Of a stretch of DNA of 64,000 bases, positions 41,401 through 54,000 are shown piece after piece. The DNA is from Isoetes taiwanensis (taxonomy: Eukaryota; Streptophyta; Lycopodiopsida; Isoetales; Isoetaceae), in contig JAJEKV010000002.1 of the NCBI GenBank assembly GCA_021234155.1, forward strand, positions 24,730,617 through 24,794,616, written 5' to 3'. Within the stretch, counting starts at the first letter, position 1. Every line of letters starts with the position of its first letter. The position numbers and the translations under genes are program-made. Below the pieces are notes generated by a model. The model did no database searches and was not told the DNA's origin. It saw nothing but the letters and a program-made list of their open reading frames with translations.

Positions 41401-43600
41401 GGATGCTACTGAGGAGTCTCAGATGGACGAGAAGATTTAAATCACCTGGTGGGAGCCAGTCCTTGTGAGGAACCAACTATATCCTTTTAGTTATATCAAT
41501 TGTTGGAAGAAGAAATGGAGGCCAACAACTGCTAGTAATCGCATTGAGATAGGCTATTGATTATGCTGAGCTCCTTTCAATAAGAACAAGCTATCCAACA
41601 CTGTCAAGTTTCCTATGCTTGTTGGCGAAGCATATGCGGCACTCACTGGGGATGTCAGTTAATGCATGAAAATTGTCAGTGAAGCAAGATTTTCAGAAAA
41701 ATTGCACAGATTCAGATATTTTCCGAAAATAATGAAACTGTGCTTATATACCATGTTTGTCAATTTCTTCAAATCTTTCTTTTGTTAGTCTTTTGTTATA
41801 AAGTGGCCCAATTGTAAAACCATATATTTCTAACTTAAGATTTCTATGGTTATATATAGGTATTATACAGAAAAAAAAGAAAAGAAAAAACGTAGAAGTA
41901 TGAGCTGGAAGTCGAGTTTTGACCCCAAATGACTCTAGGGCTTTGAGTGCGGGTAAAATAATCTTAGGTTGAAGGGTTTACTTTTCAGGTTATCTTTGGA
42001 AAGCCCTGGGGATGGCGATGGAATAGCCGAATGGCGATGGCACTGGAGCAGCCGAGTGGCTATGTCTATTTTCTGTATGCTAGTTGCATTGGAAATCAAT
42101 TCTTTTTGCTTTGGAAACAAGCACCTATGTGTTATTGCCTTCATTCAGGCTTCAATTCGCTGCAAAAAACTCTAGAAGGCATTTCTTAAGCCAATTCTTA
42201 AGTCTAGAAGGCAACTTGTTAACTCAGTTTCAAAAAGAGGAGAAAGTTGTCAAAGAGTGGGATTTGGCATTTCTTTGGGTGCGTTGTCGCTTTGGACGAA
42301 GGGCCGAATGGGCCTAAAGGGCAGTTTGTTATTTTTTTCCCTCTCTCTGTTTTCTGCTTTCTGTTTAGTTCAACATGTTCCAGGCTAACTTCCAACTACT
42401 TGATTCCTTTGCTGTTTTGGCTTCTCCCACAGACGACACTGCATTATCCAGATGACAGATTTAGCAAAGAAAGAACACTCCTGGGGAATCTTTCCCGGGC
42501 AAAAAATTTAAGATTTCTGAGCCACACCAGCAATTTTGAACCTTTTACTCTGTTCTGTGCAATTTCTTGCTGTGTTTCTGTTCAACTCTGAAAGTGCCTA
42601 CGGCAGGAGGGTTCAACCCCCTTGTCTTGGAAATACGAGTTTAAGTAGGTTTCTTGTTGTTGTATTTGCTGCAACAGGGTATTTGTTTGGCAGCAGATGA
42701 CTGACTGCATCATTGACTCGAGGTACCATCATCCCAAATCATATGATGAAATGGCAGTCTGACCCCATCAAGGGTCAAGCAATGGCCAGGGTCGCTCCAT
42801 TTGGAATTATTCATGGAATATTCTAATGATCAATGGCTAAAAAGCAACAGCAATATGAAAACAACGATTATATGTGGAAATATATCGTCTTTCTTTCTTT
42901 TGTCTGTCAATTTCTCTTATAAGCTTACCAGTAATATAAGCTTGACGGATGCAAGCAGGCTTGCATGCCTACATCCCATGTTCTTAGCCTATTTATAGTC
43001 TGTTGTTTGTTTAGGTCTGGTTTTTTGCTGGGGCGTTGGTTTCACGGGGTTCAAATCCTCGACCAGAATGCAAAATGGAATGCTTGTATGTTGCAAAAAA
43101 AAATCAGTGCCACGTGGCATTATAAGATTGGCAGATAAGGCAGAATTGAACCTAACAAAACTGTACGTTAGGGCAATGTCATTATGCTCGCTATCCTTCT
43201 GGAACTGCAGGGTGACGGTTTATTGCAGGCATGGTTTCTTTCCCTCCTTTAATTCCGAGGCATTATTTTGCAAACACAAATTTGGCTCTGTTGCGCTGGT
43301 TTACCCGGACATAGACGAAAGTAGTTGTATTCTGCTTCCTATGGTTTCATAGTCGGTATTCTGTTAGGTTTTCAGATCTGAGGATCCACATTCATTTATG
43401 CTGGTAGAAAATGGAGAATTAGAAGCTAGGTAAGTTACTGGATCTATCTCAAAAATATAGAGCATTTTCTTCTTTGGTCTACCATTGGGGATTGCCTGGG
43501 AGGTTTTGCACTCTCTTTCTACACCACAATGGCCATGGTTTTGCAGTATCAGGTTAAGATGGAATGTATTTGAAAGGAATTACTAAAATGTAAGAGTAAG
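38476..43600. other. Gene-poor interval
   Basis: About 5.1 kb in which I cannot support a gene. Noted: the repeated TTTCCTTTGCATGCCCTGCC-type motif at about 39028-39110 (three variants), a pyrimidine-rich tract, poly(A) runs near 40105-40130 and 41870-41890, and B-box-like GGGTTCAACCCC (42610) and GGGGTTCAAATCC (43058). The frame at 41246-41440 has no recognised motif. Confidence 0.4.
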
Positions 43601-43608
43601 AAGTATAC

Positions 43609-45288
43609 CATGTTTGCAATCCACGGTGGGCTGAAGAGCATTGGTTTATGGCGGATATGCCACAATATTCCTGGAAGCTGCACTACTAAAGGTGGAGTGA
43701 TCAGAAGAAATAGGGATGAGACAAGAAGTAAAATTGAAGGATGAGTAGTCTGATGTGTACCACAAAGGTGGAAGGGACATTTGCAAAACCACCAAAAAAA
43801 CCTTGCAAGTCTGCAAAGAAAGGGAACGTCACTGCAAGAAAACAAGTGAACCCTGAAGAAAAAAAGGTCAGAAAAGAATGATTTAATAGCAACAATATGG
43901 ACAGGAGACAGATTACTATTACCCACGTATATAGATCGAACGAGCAAACGAGTTTTCAAATTGGGTTCAATTCGAAACTTATAATACAAGAATGTTTCTA
44001 TTTGATCAAACAAGGGCATTGCATAGATCTGTAGTAAATAGTTCATAATGGTAAGCCATATCTCCTCAAGAAAACAATAGAGAAGGGTATGCGCAGAACC
44101 TGATAGCCACCAAACATATGAATCACAACCATCATGTTTGCCATAACAATAAGCAAGCTGGGACCCTTAAGAGCAAGCAACATATTATCTTCTAATTGTG
44201 TAGCCCCAAAAACCCAATCCAAGTTCTCATTCTGTTGATTTCCGTAAACCCAATATCCAACAGCAGCGCAGGGATAATAGCATAGCGCAATTAACATGTA
44301 TGATAGGAGGACACCACGCCACATAGCAATCTTTGAAGGCACTTCCTTAGTAGATGGCATGGTTGACTGGATTTCCAAAACAACATTGTGCCCTACAGTG
44401 GCAAATGCCATTTGCCCCATTGCATCAAAGATGCCAAAGACAGAAGCGGCCATAGAGACTCGTGGAAAGTCATAACTGACCCTTTGAGACTTCCCACTAT
44501 AAAGTGTTGCAGCCCAAGCAATGGTGGAGTATCTGTGCAATTTATTAAAAGATTATGCAAAAATAAGAAATCTCTCAGCAGGACTAAAAAGTCGGAATTA
44601 ACTAGATCCAAAAACTGTTATGTAATAGATAGGATAAAAAACACAAGTATGCAGAACAAATAAATGGAACACCTAGCTTACCCAATGGCGGTAAATGTAG
44701 CTATGATAGAAATCCAGGTGATGGATGTGAGCTGCTGGAACTGGCTTAGAAATAACTGTATAAATGCAAACAACAAAGCCCAGTGTTTCACCTTGACATG
44801 TGAGGCGGTATGAAGCATTTGGCTAATCTTTCTTAAAGACTTTGCAGCTGTTAAAACATACACTGTATCTACTCCAACTTCCACAAACAGCTGTAAAGGA
44901 ACAATAATCCAGAGCCCTAACCGTTTTCCCAGCAGATGTTGTCCTAGTTCATGGTAACGATCAAAACGATTCCCTTGCTTGTCTTCATGCATTTCAATCA
45001 TTTGCCATAAGGTTATTAAACTTAGTGTCCACAAAACACTCAATATAATGATACCAGGTGACCTGAGCAATGTAGTTGGGAATACTAAGAGCTTGACAGC
45101 CATGAGTGTAACATATGAAGCATTTCCAGGAGATGAGATTACCATGTCAAAAACACCATAGCTGCTGGCAGGGATAAAACTCCTGCTCCAATCATAGCAG
45201 TTACATTGTGTACCGTGGAATACCACCATCTATGTGTCCATGAAGCATTTAACGCGTTAAAGCTACTCCAAAATTCATATATGCAACC
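43609..45288 (-). CDS. Lysine-histidine-transporter-like amino acid permease, seven exons
   Basis: Minus-strand exons inferred from GT-AG sites and family alignment: 45143-45288, 44682-45062, 44100-44532, 43923-44028, 43761-43852, 43609-43677, plus a likely further 5' exon near 45400-45613. Signature pieces: [138 protein letters not shown]. This is the AAAP/LHT family of plasma-membrane H+-coupled amino acid importers. Introns are short (about 70-150 bp). Junctions rejoin in frame, including the split Trp codon at 45143/45062. The last exon with the final helix and the N-terminal start were not found. It may be a functional gene or a recent pseudogene. Confidence 0.82.
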
Positions 45289-45394
45289 CTGTAATGAAGA
45301 GATAAGCTCGGTTATACGGTGAAATTCAAACATGAAAATTGAATCTTAAGATTGACACATAAATGTTGCAAAAACAACCTTTTTTTGAATGAAG

Positions 45395-45613
45395 AGGGTG
45401 TCTGATGTATGAGGCGGCCATTCTTCCATAGGAGGCGGCCCTTCTTCCATTGGAGATTCTTCCATAAGAACTAGAATTGGAGATGATGGTATTGACATTC
45501 ACGGATATATTTGAAGAGATGTTCCAATAAATATTGCTCCAGTCCATTTTACGCAGCAAGATATTGGTCATGCCCAGTGGCGGCATACGCGTCTTGACTC
45601 TGGCCGAAATTTC
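45395..45613 (-). CDS. Possible 5' exon of the LHT-like gene
   Basis: Open on the minus strand after the acceptor CATGTACAG at about 45614, encoding MPPLGMTNILLRKMDW and a Ser/Asn-rich stretch with repeated SNGRRAASYGRMAAS. LHT N-termini are short and variable, so homology cannot confirm it. A stretch of AASYGRMAAS-like repeats suggests non-coding sequence is possible. Confidence 0.3.
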
Positions 45614-45649
45614 CTGTACATGAGCAAAAGATTTAGGCCAAAGAAGCAC

Positions 45650-46699
45650 ACAACAGTGAATTGGGCGGCTAAAAATTGTTGGAAAATTGCAAACGTTTCG
45701 AAGCCCACATGTATATTTAACGTATATACATCATATGCATAGTTGTAGAGTTGATTAGGACTATGGTATCTTCCCCATGTGGCAAAAGTTATTAAGTTCT
45801 TGTACCAATTGAGTGAACCAATTGAATCAATTCATTGAACCAATTGAACCAATGTGACATCTTGATTGAACCAATTGTACCATTTGTTGACAATTTAACG
45901 TGTTCATGCCCAACATGGCGACCCCACCCTAAAGAATGAAACAGGACAGTATCTTGTGGGAAAAGCGGCCTGTGTCGGATCCTCTTTGCTTTGCATACTG
46001 TGGAAGTGGAAAACCAACCTAAAGCTCTGCATCGACGCTGCATTTGTATTTCAAAGGTAGGAAGGTACTGACTTACAGAACAGCGACTATTTGGATTCGG
46101 ATCCCCATGTTTTTGTGAAATGTCTCTTGATGTTGATTGTTAATATATATAGATAATGGTTATGGAACAAACCCATCTGGTTGACATCTTAGCGAGGGGC
46201 TCTGGTAAAAATATCTTGTTGAGAGAACATGCTATAGTTCATGGGTGCCGGCCGTGGCAACGTATCATTGTTGGGCTATCTACGTTTGCTCGTGTCCCTA
46301 TGCTTCAAAATGATTCTGACTGTGAGTAGCCTTTACAGATGCAATGCATTAGATCTGGAAGAGTACAATATGATTTTTGGATGCAGCATCCGCAACAGTG
46401 TTGGGCAAACTTTTTAGGTCTCATCGGAAAATTTCCTATGATTATTTTGACCCATGGGATATCTTATGTTTAGAGTAGGAACTTTCCATTATCTTAATAG
46501 AAAACTACTTGCCGGAAAAATTCCTACGATACACTAACTTAACCAGACAATTTGCAATTTCAACCGGTTAGTTTATAGTGTTCCCCGGACTTTTCCCAAC
46601 GGTGATCCGCAGCCTTGGTATTTTGAACCTAAGCAAATAAGATTACGTCCCAAAATGTATCGTTAAAGGGGTTTTTATTTTTGGGTTGGCTTGTTGCCT
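45650..46699. other. Upstream region of the LHT-like gene, no gene seen
   Basis: About 1 kb. Contains a run of five CCAATTG-type words at about 45805-45885 (TGAACCAATTGAA variants). A GTATATTTAACGTATATACATC stretch near 45710 is AT-rich. No frame is convincing. Confidence 0.35.
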
Positions 46700-46708
46700 A
46701 TGATTTTG

Positions 46709-47171
46709 GGACCGCCGTATTTAGAATCCGGGATGTGGTATTTCCGGATTTTTTTTTTGGGTATTTTCGGCCACCCTTTATCAGCCACTGTGCACTTCGC
46801 AGTTTTAAGTCCAGAACCAACTGTTTTGGGTCATTTTTTGCTCGATCCGGCCCTATCTGAGCTCAAATCACTTCCTCTCTTCATCAAACTAGTGTTAAAA
46901 AGGAAGACAAAGCGATTAGAAGGGCTTTTGAACCATTTCAAGCCATCTAGGAAGCTGCAAGAAAGATCCAACCAAAAGATTTAGGCCCTGCCGCACAGTT
47001 TCGCGCTTGGTTTTTTGCCAGAAATACCATTTTTTGGCCAGAAACACCACTCTTTTTGGCCAGAAACACCACTTTTTTGGCGAAAATACCACTTGGCTGA
47101 TATCGAATGGCCGAAAACACCACAAAAAAAGGCCGGAAATACCACATTCCGGACTCTATATAGGGGCGTCC
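46709..47171. mobile_element. Mutator-type MITE with long inverted repeats
   Basis: Terminal inverted repeats of about 65 bp: the left starts GGACCGCCGTATTTAGAATC (46709) and the right, complemented, starts GGACGCCCCTATATAGAGTC (47171). Both continue CCGG(G/A)ATGTGGTATTTCCGG and TTTTCGGCCA. Both ends are flanked by ATGATTTTG (46700-46708 and 47172-47180), a 9-bp target duplication as in Mutator-like elements. There is no transposase. Inside, TTTTTGGCCAGAAACACCAC recurs three to four times at about 47020-47085. Confidence 0.88.
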
Positions 47172-47180
47172 ATGATTTTG

Positions 47181-48300
47181 CCTGTGATATTTTTGTTTTG
47201 CACGCTTGATGTGTGGTCCACAAATAGTTAGGGTTTTCTTTCACGGGGGATGTTAAAAGCGGCCCGACCATGGCAGACGACGTTGTTGCTACCTAAGTGA
47301 AAACGGCACAGGCGGTAAGCTCTGAGTTGGCTGGGCGCAGATGCTTCTTCGGCATATGTAGCGGCAGTTCTTCTTGCCTCTGATTTTGGAGGACAAGTCC
47401 CAGCCTTCACCCATTTCAGTTCTTCCCTTTTCTTCCCCATTGCAAATGCATCGGTTGGATGCACAAATTATTGTTGGAAACTCTTCTCTGAATTTGCGTC
47501 CTGTAGAAGCCCCCTTTGCTTGCCGCTTTTGCTGGAGTTGATTTCTCAACTGCATTGCCATGAACATTTTTGTTTTAACAAGCAGAGAATGAGGACTGGT
47601 TTTAGGTAACCGAGAGGTTTCATTGCTCTATGGTTGTTGTAGGAAGCAAAGAATGAGCAATGATTTGGCCCTCTTGTATCATCTTCGGCCGTTCATCTAC
47701 TGGGCCTTGGATTTGGGAGAACGTTTTGGCATTCCTGGTGCTTGTTACCTGATATCCTACCTTGGTTTAGCTCTGGTAGATTGTGCAGCTTCTGTAGATT
47801 GTGCTCTGGTAGATTATGCAACTTCTGCCAGCTTCTGGTCTGATTGCAAAAATATTTTCTTGCCTTGCAATGGTTCATGGCACTGTATTTCCCATTCGCA
47901 AACATATTTTTATGCGTGTGTATATTGTATAGGGAGCGTTGTGCTATACGGGGGTGTGAGGTATAAAATTCCTTGTTCTTGATTTAGCATATTCTCACGG
48001 TTGTTCTGGGATCCAATGAATAAAAAAAAAACATCAACACGACCCATTAACAACTTGCCATGCAGCTCCAAACTCAACTTTATTTTGCAAATAGCAGAAG
48101 CAATCTTAGAAGATTAAGGAAAAAAAAGAACAAGGAGAAATAGAAATGAATCTGAATATTACAATAGTTGTGGCAACCAGCCAACATGAGCTAGTGCAAA
48201 AACTAAAACCATCCATTCATCCAATCACTGGAGAGATATCTCTAGTCCAAACCTCCCATTGGGAGGATACGTGCACCCGCGGGCAAGGTTCGCCCCACGG
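47181..48300. other. Interval without supported gene
   Basis: A plus frame at 47623-47982 is open but has no recognised motif. It includes the short internal repeat GGTAGATTGTGCAGCTTCTG / GGTAGATTATGCAACTTCTG (47775, 47808). Minus frames at 47228-47567 are shadow-like. Confidence 0.3.
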
Positions 48301-48307
48301 GGGTTGA

Positions 48308-48605
48308 AAGTTAATTTAACCCCCCTAGAGTACATATTTTCCCTAGGCCTACTAGTCTGCATGGCGATAAAAACCCATTCAATTCAATTTAATTCCTAAA
48401 TAGTGACAAAATTTTCAATAATGGTAAGTATACATACGACATGCACATGGTCAATATGACAAACAATATTGAATCCCTCTAGATTCCTAGTATGTATATA
48501 ACATGTAGCAAATTCACTATAGCCACATATTCTTATGCTAGACATGACCAATGTTAGTCAATCTTGTGACATGTGAAGGTTTTCATATGTGTATATTATA
48601 CAAGT
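48308..48605. repeat. Dispersed repeat X, copy 1
   Basis: About 300 bp matching 58159-58450: AGTTAATTTA(A)CCCCCCTAGAG, CCTAGGCCTACT, ATTTTCAATAATGGTAAGTA, ATTGAATCCCTCTAGATT, GTATGTATATAACATGTAGC, ending GAAGGTTTTCATATGTGTAT. Copy 1 has a short insertion after GGTAAGTATACAT. Confidence 0.9.
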
Positions 48606-51000
48606 TTGTGTACTATCAATGGGTCTATGAACTATGGTCCATAAACATCTGGAACAAAATCCAAACTTAAATAGATCAAAGTCTAAACTAAAGTCGAGTG
48701 TCAAGAATTAGGTTAGAAGAAGTCAAATAAAATTCAATTGAGTTGCACTATGACCTCATAACATGCACACCACAGTCAATGCTATCTCTATGCTATCTTT
48801 GATAGTTATTTACAGATGTAGCAGACATAGTCATTCACTGACAGGTTGGTTAGCAATGGGGCACAACCACATACCAGGTTACCCCTTAAGTTCAAGCAAT
48901 AAAGATATCAAAAAGAATTTTAGACTCCTTCATCTCTAGTCTCCGCTTTGATATTCTCACCCTAAAAATAACAATATAATGGTACAAAGCTAAAGGACTA
49001 ACATAGCCAAAAAAGAACATATTATAAAGCCTTCTTGTTCATAAAATCCTTTGGATACCCAATCTTGGACTCTATGGTCAAAGGCATAGCTCAATCATGG
49101 TCCAAAGGTGCCTTCTCTAATCACATTATAAGATATGTTTAGCTCAGCATATGTAAAAAAGCTTAGCAGAACCTGTGTATACACAAAGTTGGATGCAAAT
49201 AATGACGTTGAACTGGTAACACTAGCTCACTATTGTTTATTAAAACTTCTCGGTAAAGAGTTGAGTTAAATTTGAAAGGTTCTCTCTCAAGCTTTCTGTG
49301 TCGTTACCGTATCGCAACGAAATATAAAAGCGTATAAATCTGAGAGTGTAGTTATTCGACGGGCAAGGATGTCCTCTATTTCCAGTGTTCGGGCTGTGGC
49401 TCAAATAAGTCGAATTCATTGTTTCCTTTAACAAGTAGCAATTGTTGAACAGTCTACAGCAAATGCATCTGCACACACTTGCAACCTACTCAAATTGTGA
49501 ATGTTATCTCATTCAAGGATTGTTATCTCAATTGGAAGCCCAATTTCTTCAATTACTAAGTTTCCCAAACAAGTGTATAGCGTGTAGAATCATTTGACAA
49601 CTTGGTGAAAAGGCAAGAACCTTTAACTTGAAGTTCTACATTGCTAACAATCTTGGGTGCGCCTTTCAACTGGACAAAATCAACAACATTAATTCTTCGA
49701 GCTTTTATTTTATACATTCTAGCAACTGATCATTTGTGATCTTCATTAAAAAATCAAGCTAAATTTAAATTAAAATGGAATTGTACCATTTGTTGGCATA
49801 ACAAAATAATCTTAAATGATATTGTCAAAGTTATGCCAACCCTCATTCATACAACCATTGCAATTGCAATGCCAAGTTCTCCTTGTTGAATACCCTACAA
49901 TTAGTTGTCATTAATAAAAGTGTCCAAATTGCATGCAGAATGGATACTGCCAAATGTAACCTTATACATATCCTGCAATTACTACCCCTCAAGATGCCAT
50001 GTTTGGGTTCGGGCTCTTATGCATTCCTCTTGCATGTCTGACACATTTCAAAGCAAGCACATCTTCATCACATTGCTCATGGAGATTAGATATTTACCAT
50101 ATGAGATTACATTTGAGCTTAAGTTTTTTTTTTGCATGTTTTTTTTAACACTAATGCAACACCAAGTTGTCCTTCTTTGTCGCGCATACCACTTGAGTTA
50201 ATTGTATTCCATGCCTCAATCCATTGGAGCAGTTGCCATTCAAGAAGCATGAGTTGTCTAAGGTCAAGGAAGGCCTCTTACATCTGAGAAAGACTCTCGG
50301 TTAATGCATAAAGCAAGGATTAGATGAGACTAAATCAAGACAATGAGCATGATGAAAGAAAGAATTTGCTAGTGCACAGCGGGGCTAGAAACACAACATA
50401 ATATACAAAATCGGTGCAACTTTGTGAAGGCACTAATCTGCGGATTTTTAGGCAAGAAAATCAAAGGAGAAAAGCACCACGAGAAAATTATTGTGGCCCG
50501 CATTCCGCGAGAATAGCACAATGAGTCGATATAGATATCAAATGCTATTAAAAGCAGGGGAGCTACATATGACCCGATTTCTACACTAACAAATCATAGC
50601 TTAATAACATAAAAATGAGAAAACAACGGATAGATTACTATGAGCGGGACCCTTTGTCTATAAAGCAAAGCGGTCTTACCCTATGGCTATATGATGAGAA
50701 GGCCCTTACTTTACTAGGCCCCTTATAAAGATAAAAGCTAGAAATTTGTTATTGCCAATCATTCTTGCCAATATGTATGGCAAGTATAATGGCTACTATT
50801 ATTGTCAACACATAGCATAAATACAATTGCTAAATGGCTACTATTATTGCCAATCTATATGGCAAGTATAATTGCACAAGGTCATCGGTCGTTTCTCACT
50901 AGTAGTTTCTCCTTTGGTCGGATATAGGTTCGTTACATGCACATCTTTGTACCGCGCCCTTGGAATTGAATAGTGCATTCTGCAAATAAATTACAACTCC
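48606..51000. other. Intergenic sequence
   Basis: AT-rich and without supported genes. Around 50740-50890 the words GGCTACTATTATTG and TATGGCAAGTATAAT each occur at least twice. Confidence 0.4.
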
Positions 51001-54000
51001 ATATATAAGTTCAAAGCCCATATAGAGCGAGAGAAATTTACGGCATCTGTTGGGTATAGCTGGTCAGGAATGGAAAAAATCGTGACAATAATAGCTAGTA
51101 TCTATTTTGCCAAGGAAGAATTTTATCCGTTGCGCAATTCCAAAGATACATTTTGCTAGTTTGACTAAGCTAACTCTGTTGACCAAGTTTGAGTAAAAAG
51201 CAAAATTATCATATGAGAAAAGCAAGTGCAAAGCTTAAGGATAAAGCTGCCAATTGATGTAGTACCGGTTTGGCATGTTTCAAGCAACCCTCGACCGACC
51301 TCGCATCTCAAAATAAAGCTAAAAATTTTGTCCTTGAAATGCAATAAAAACACACTTACGGCTCGGTGATTAAGAGTGCCGCTAAAGCATTTTTATGTCA
51401 TCTTCCTTCTTACGGCATAAACCCAAATCCTTCCCAATGAACAAATTTATCTTTGAAAATAAGCGGAAAAAGCAAAGCGGAGTGCAAGGGAAGCCATTTT
51501 TCTATCGTCGAAATTAACGATTGTCGTGTGGAAAATACTCTTTCCTTGCGGTGATTGCATCCCTCGAAGCCGATAGAGCGACCCGACCACAACAACGTTA
51601 GGAAAAGCCAAAGCCACATCATAGAAGCAACATAGATAATTGCCATGCGATCTTAAGAATGGACTAACGAAACACCAATTACAAAACTTAATGCTTTCGG
51701 CCAAAATTGGCATAAATAGCAAGCATAACATTCAAACGGAGTCCAAGGCTTCCTAGAGCAAATACACAAAGCTTAATCCTCTGGAAAGAAATGACCCGAG
51801 CCATAATCTTTTGTCCCATTTTGCAATGGCGTGAAAATAACCCAGCAGATACAATATGTGCTTTCGGCTTAATCTTTGTATGTCGATGTTGAAAGCTTGC
51901 AATCGGACTTAGCCGGATTGCATGATGCATAATCGCCTTGTTGACCTCCAATACATTGTGATAATCCTTGAAAAATTAAATAATGCAAATCTCCCCACAA
52001 TCGTCACAAATACTACTGAGAAATAATGCAACATAGATTAAAACTAAAAAAGATCAATATAGCCTAAAATTGACCCACAAATTAGAATATGATATATGTC
52101 AGCGACATAAAAGCACCGCGTAGTTTTACCTTCTTTGCTATTTGTCCTCTAAATGAACCAATAGCTCGCTCTATTACAATCAGGCCCTTGAAGGCAATGA
52201 ACTTACGAACCTATAATAAGCACATGTCAAGCAACTTTTCTTTGCAAACATACTTCGAGGCCTGAGGTCAAGCAAGTTTACTTTTGTAAAATTTATGGGT
52301 ACACCCATTTCCTTCTTCATAACACAATGTACGCATAGACATAAAACATATGCATGTAAACTAGTTGTTGACCTCTATCAAGCCATATCGGGGACATCTA
52401 TTCTCGGTACAAATGTTATAATTGGTGGTGTCTGAAAATAGCATCAAGCATTTACAAATTAAGACTTATATTTGGCACCTAAGGTTGCAATTCGTAGTTA
52501 ACAGTTATCTCCATCTTTTGCCACATACGAAATGAATGTTCAATCATTTTTACTTATCACATAGTCATAAGATGCTTACAATGTTGATCATGTAGCAATG
52601 GTGCTCTCCGACTTATCTTGCAATGACATGTGGAACCTTCCTTAGGCAACAACACAAACATAATTAATGACATATAGAGAAATAGAAAGAAGGAAATTAT
52701 GATTAATGGTGATGAACAAAGCACATCCACGGCTTCATTTTCCGTAAGTAGATTCATCATTATCATAAAGGAAACTTTAATTGCCTAAATAGCTACAAAG
52801 AAAAGACTGAATTGTACTTCAAAACAAAATCAAAAAAAATTAGTGGCATGCAAAAGGGACACCCATTTAATATCACTAATTTCATGCAATAGATTCTTCA
52901 TGGCTATAAGGATTGGTCCTGGCGAGGCACGAATATCGGTTATGTTTGAAGCATGAAGAAAACAAACGCATTCTTCCATCTAACCTCGGTGGCCTCAAAT
53001 GATCATTTGGTAGCCGGTAATTCGGTACGGTATTTAAAAAAATGTCTGGAATCATTTGGTAGATAACGTGGGCGGGATATAGAATAATTGTGATGATATA
53101 CGTATCGATTATCTGTCAATGCCAAGAGCTTCAAACATCCATTCCTACTTCATGAAATATATCAGAATGTAATAATGATGCATGGGACAAAATCGAAGAG
53201 TCCACGGCTCTTGATAAATATTTCAAAACTCACCTTAAGCTTACATTTATGTTGGCCTACTCTCGGATACCACTCATTTATAAAAGCGACCTGAAATTTA
53301 CCATAACCGGAGGACGATAATCATTTACTTCGGGGAAAATGTCTATCACCATAAGTATGAATGGGTGCTCAACATGACCGGGAGGGCACAAAGTACGCAA
53401 CACCTCACCCATTCTATCACTTTTCCCACTTGTTACTTTAAACCTGGGCGATTATACTAACCCCATCTTAAACAACCACGTCCTTGCCCATTTGTTTATA
53501 TTTGCCACCCGACCCTCTGAAGTTGCCATTCAAATCTCTGCATGTGCATGACATTTATCCACCTTTTCACCATTCATCAAAGCAAAATACAAAGCTTCCT
53601 AGCGAAGAACTTGGCTTGCATGCATCTACCTCCATCTTTGTCCATCTTCATAGTTCAAACAAATATTTGAATTTTGCTAACCTTCGGTCGGCATATGCTC
53701 ATGCAACCTCTTTAACAAACCTCAACATCAATGCGGGCGCACTAGTGTGATGATGCGGGGCTGCAAAATTCTTATTTATGAATTTTATAATCTAACTATG
53801 TTCATCAACTACACATTATGCAATATCAAAGGGGCTCAACTATAGTGCAACGTAACCTTGCCCATGAATGCAAATAAAAGGCACATAAACCCACCAAGTC
53901 GCATTTGTCTTGGAATGTCGGCATTTACATGCAAAGGCATTTGAAAGAATTTGCATCTGGGAGACACGAGAACAAAATGAAACACGAGCGATTGGTAACA

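Noticed and set aside
41246-41440. Open frame of 64 codons
   Set aside because: No motif, low complexity context, no splice or start evidence.
43018-43075. tRNA-like GGGGTTCAAATCC B-box followed by poly(A)
   Set aside because: No matching A-box, acceptor stem or cloverleaf could be drawn; at most a SINE scrap.
45805-45885. CCAATTG repeats as CCAAT-box promoter array
   Set aside because: They read as slippage of TGAACCAATTGAA and are too far and in no fixed relation to a start.
47623-47982. Open frame of 119 codons
   Set aside because: Internal DNA repeats explain the residue pattern; no homology recognised.
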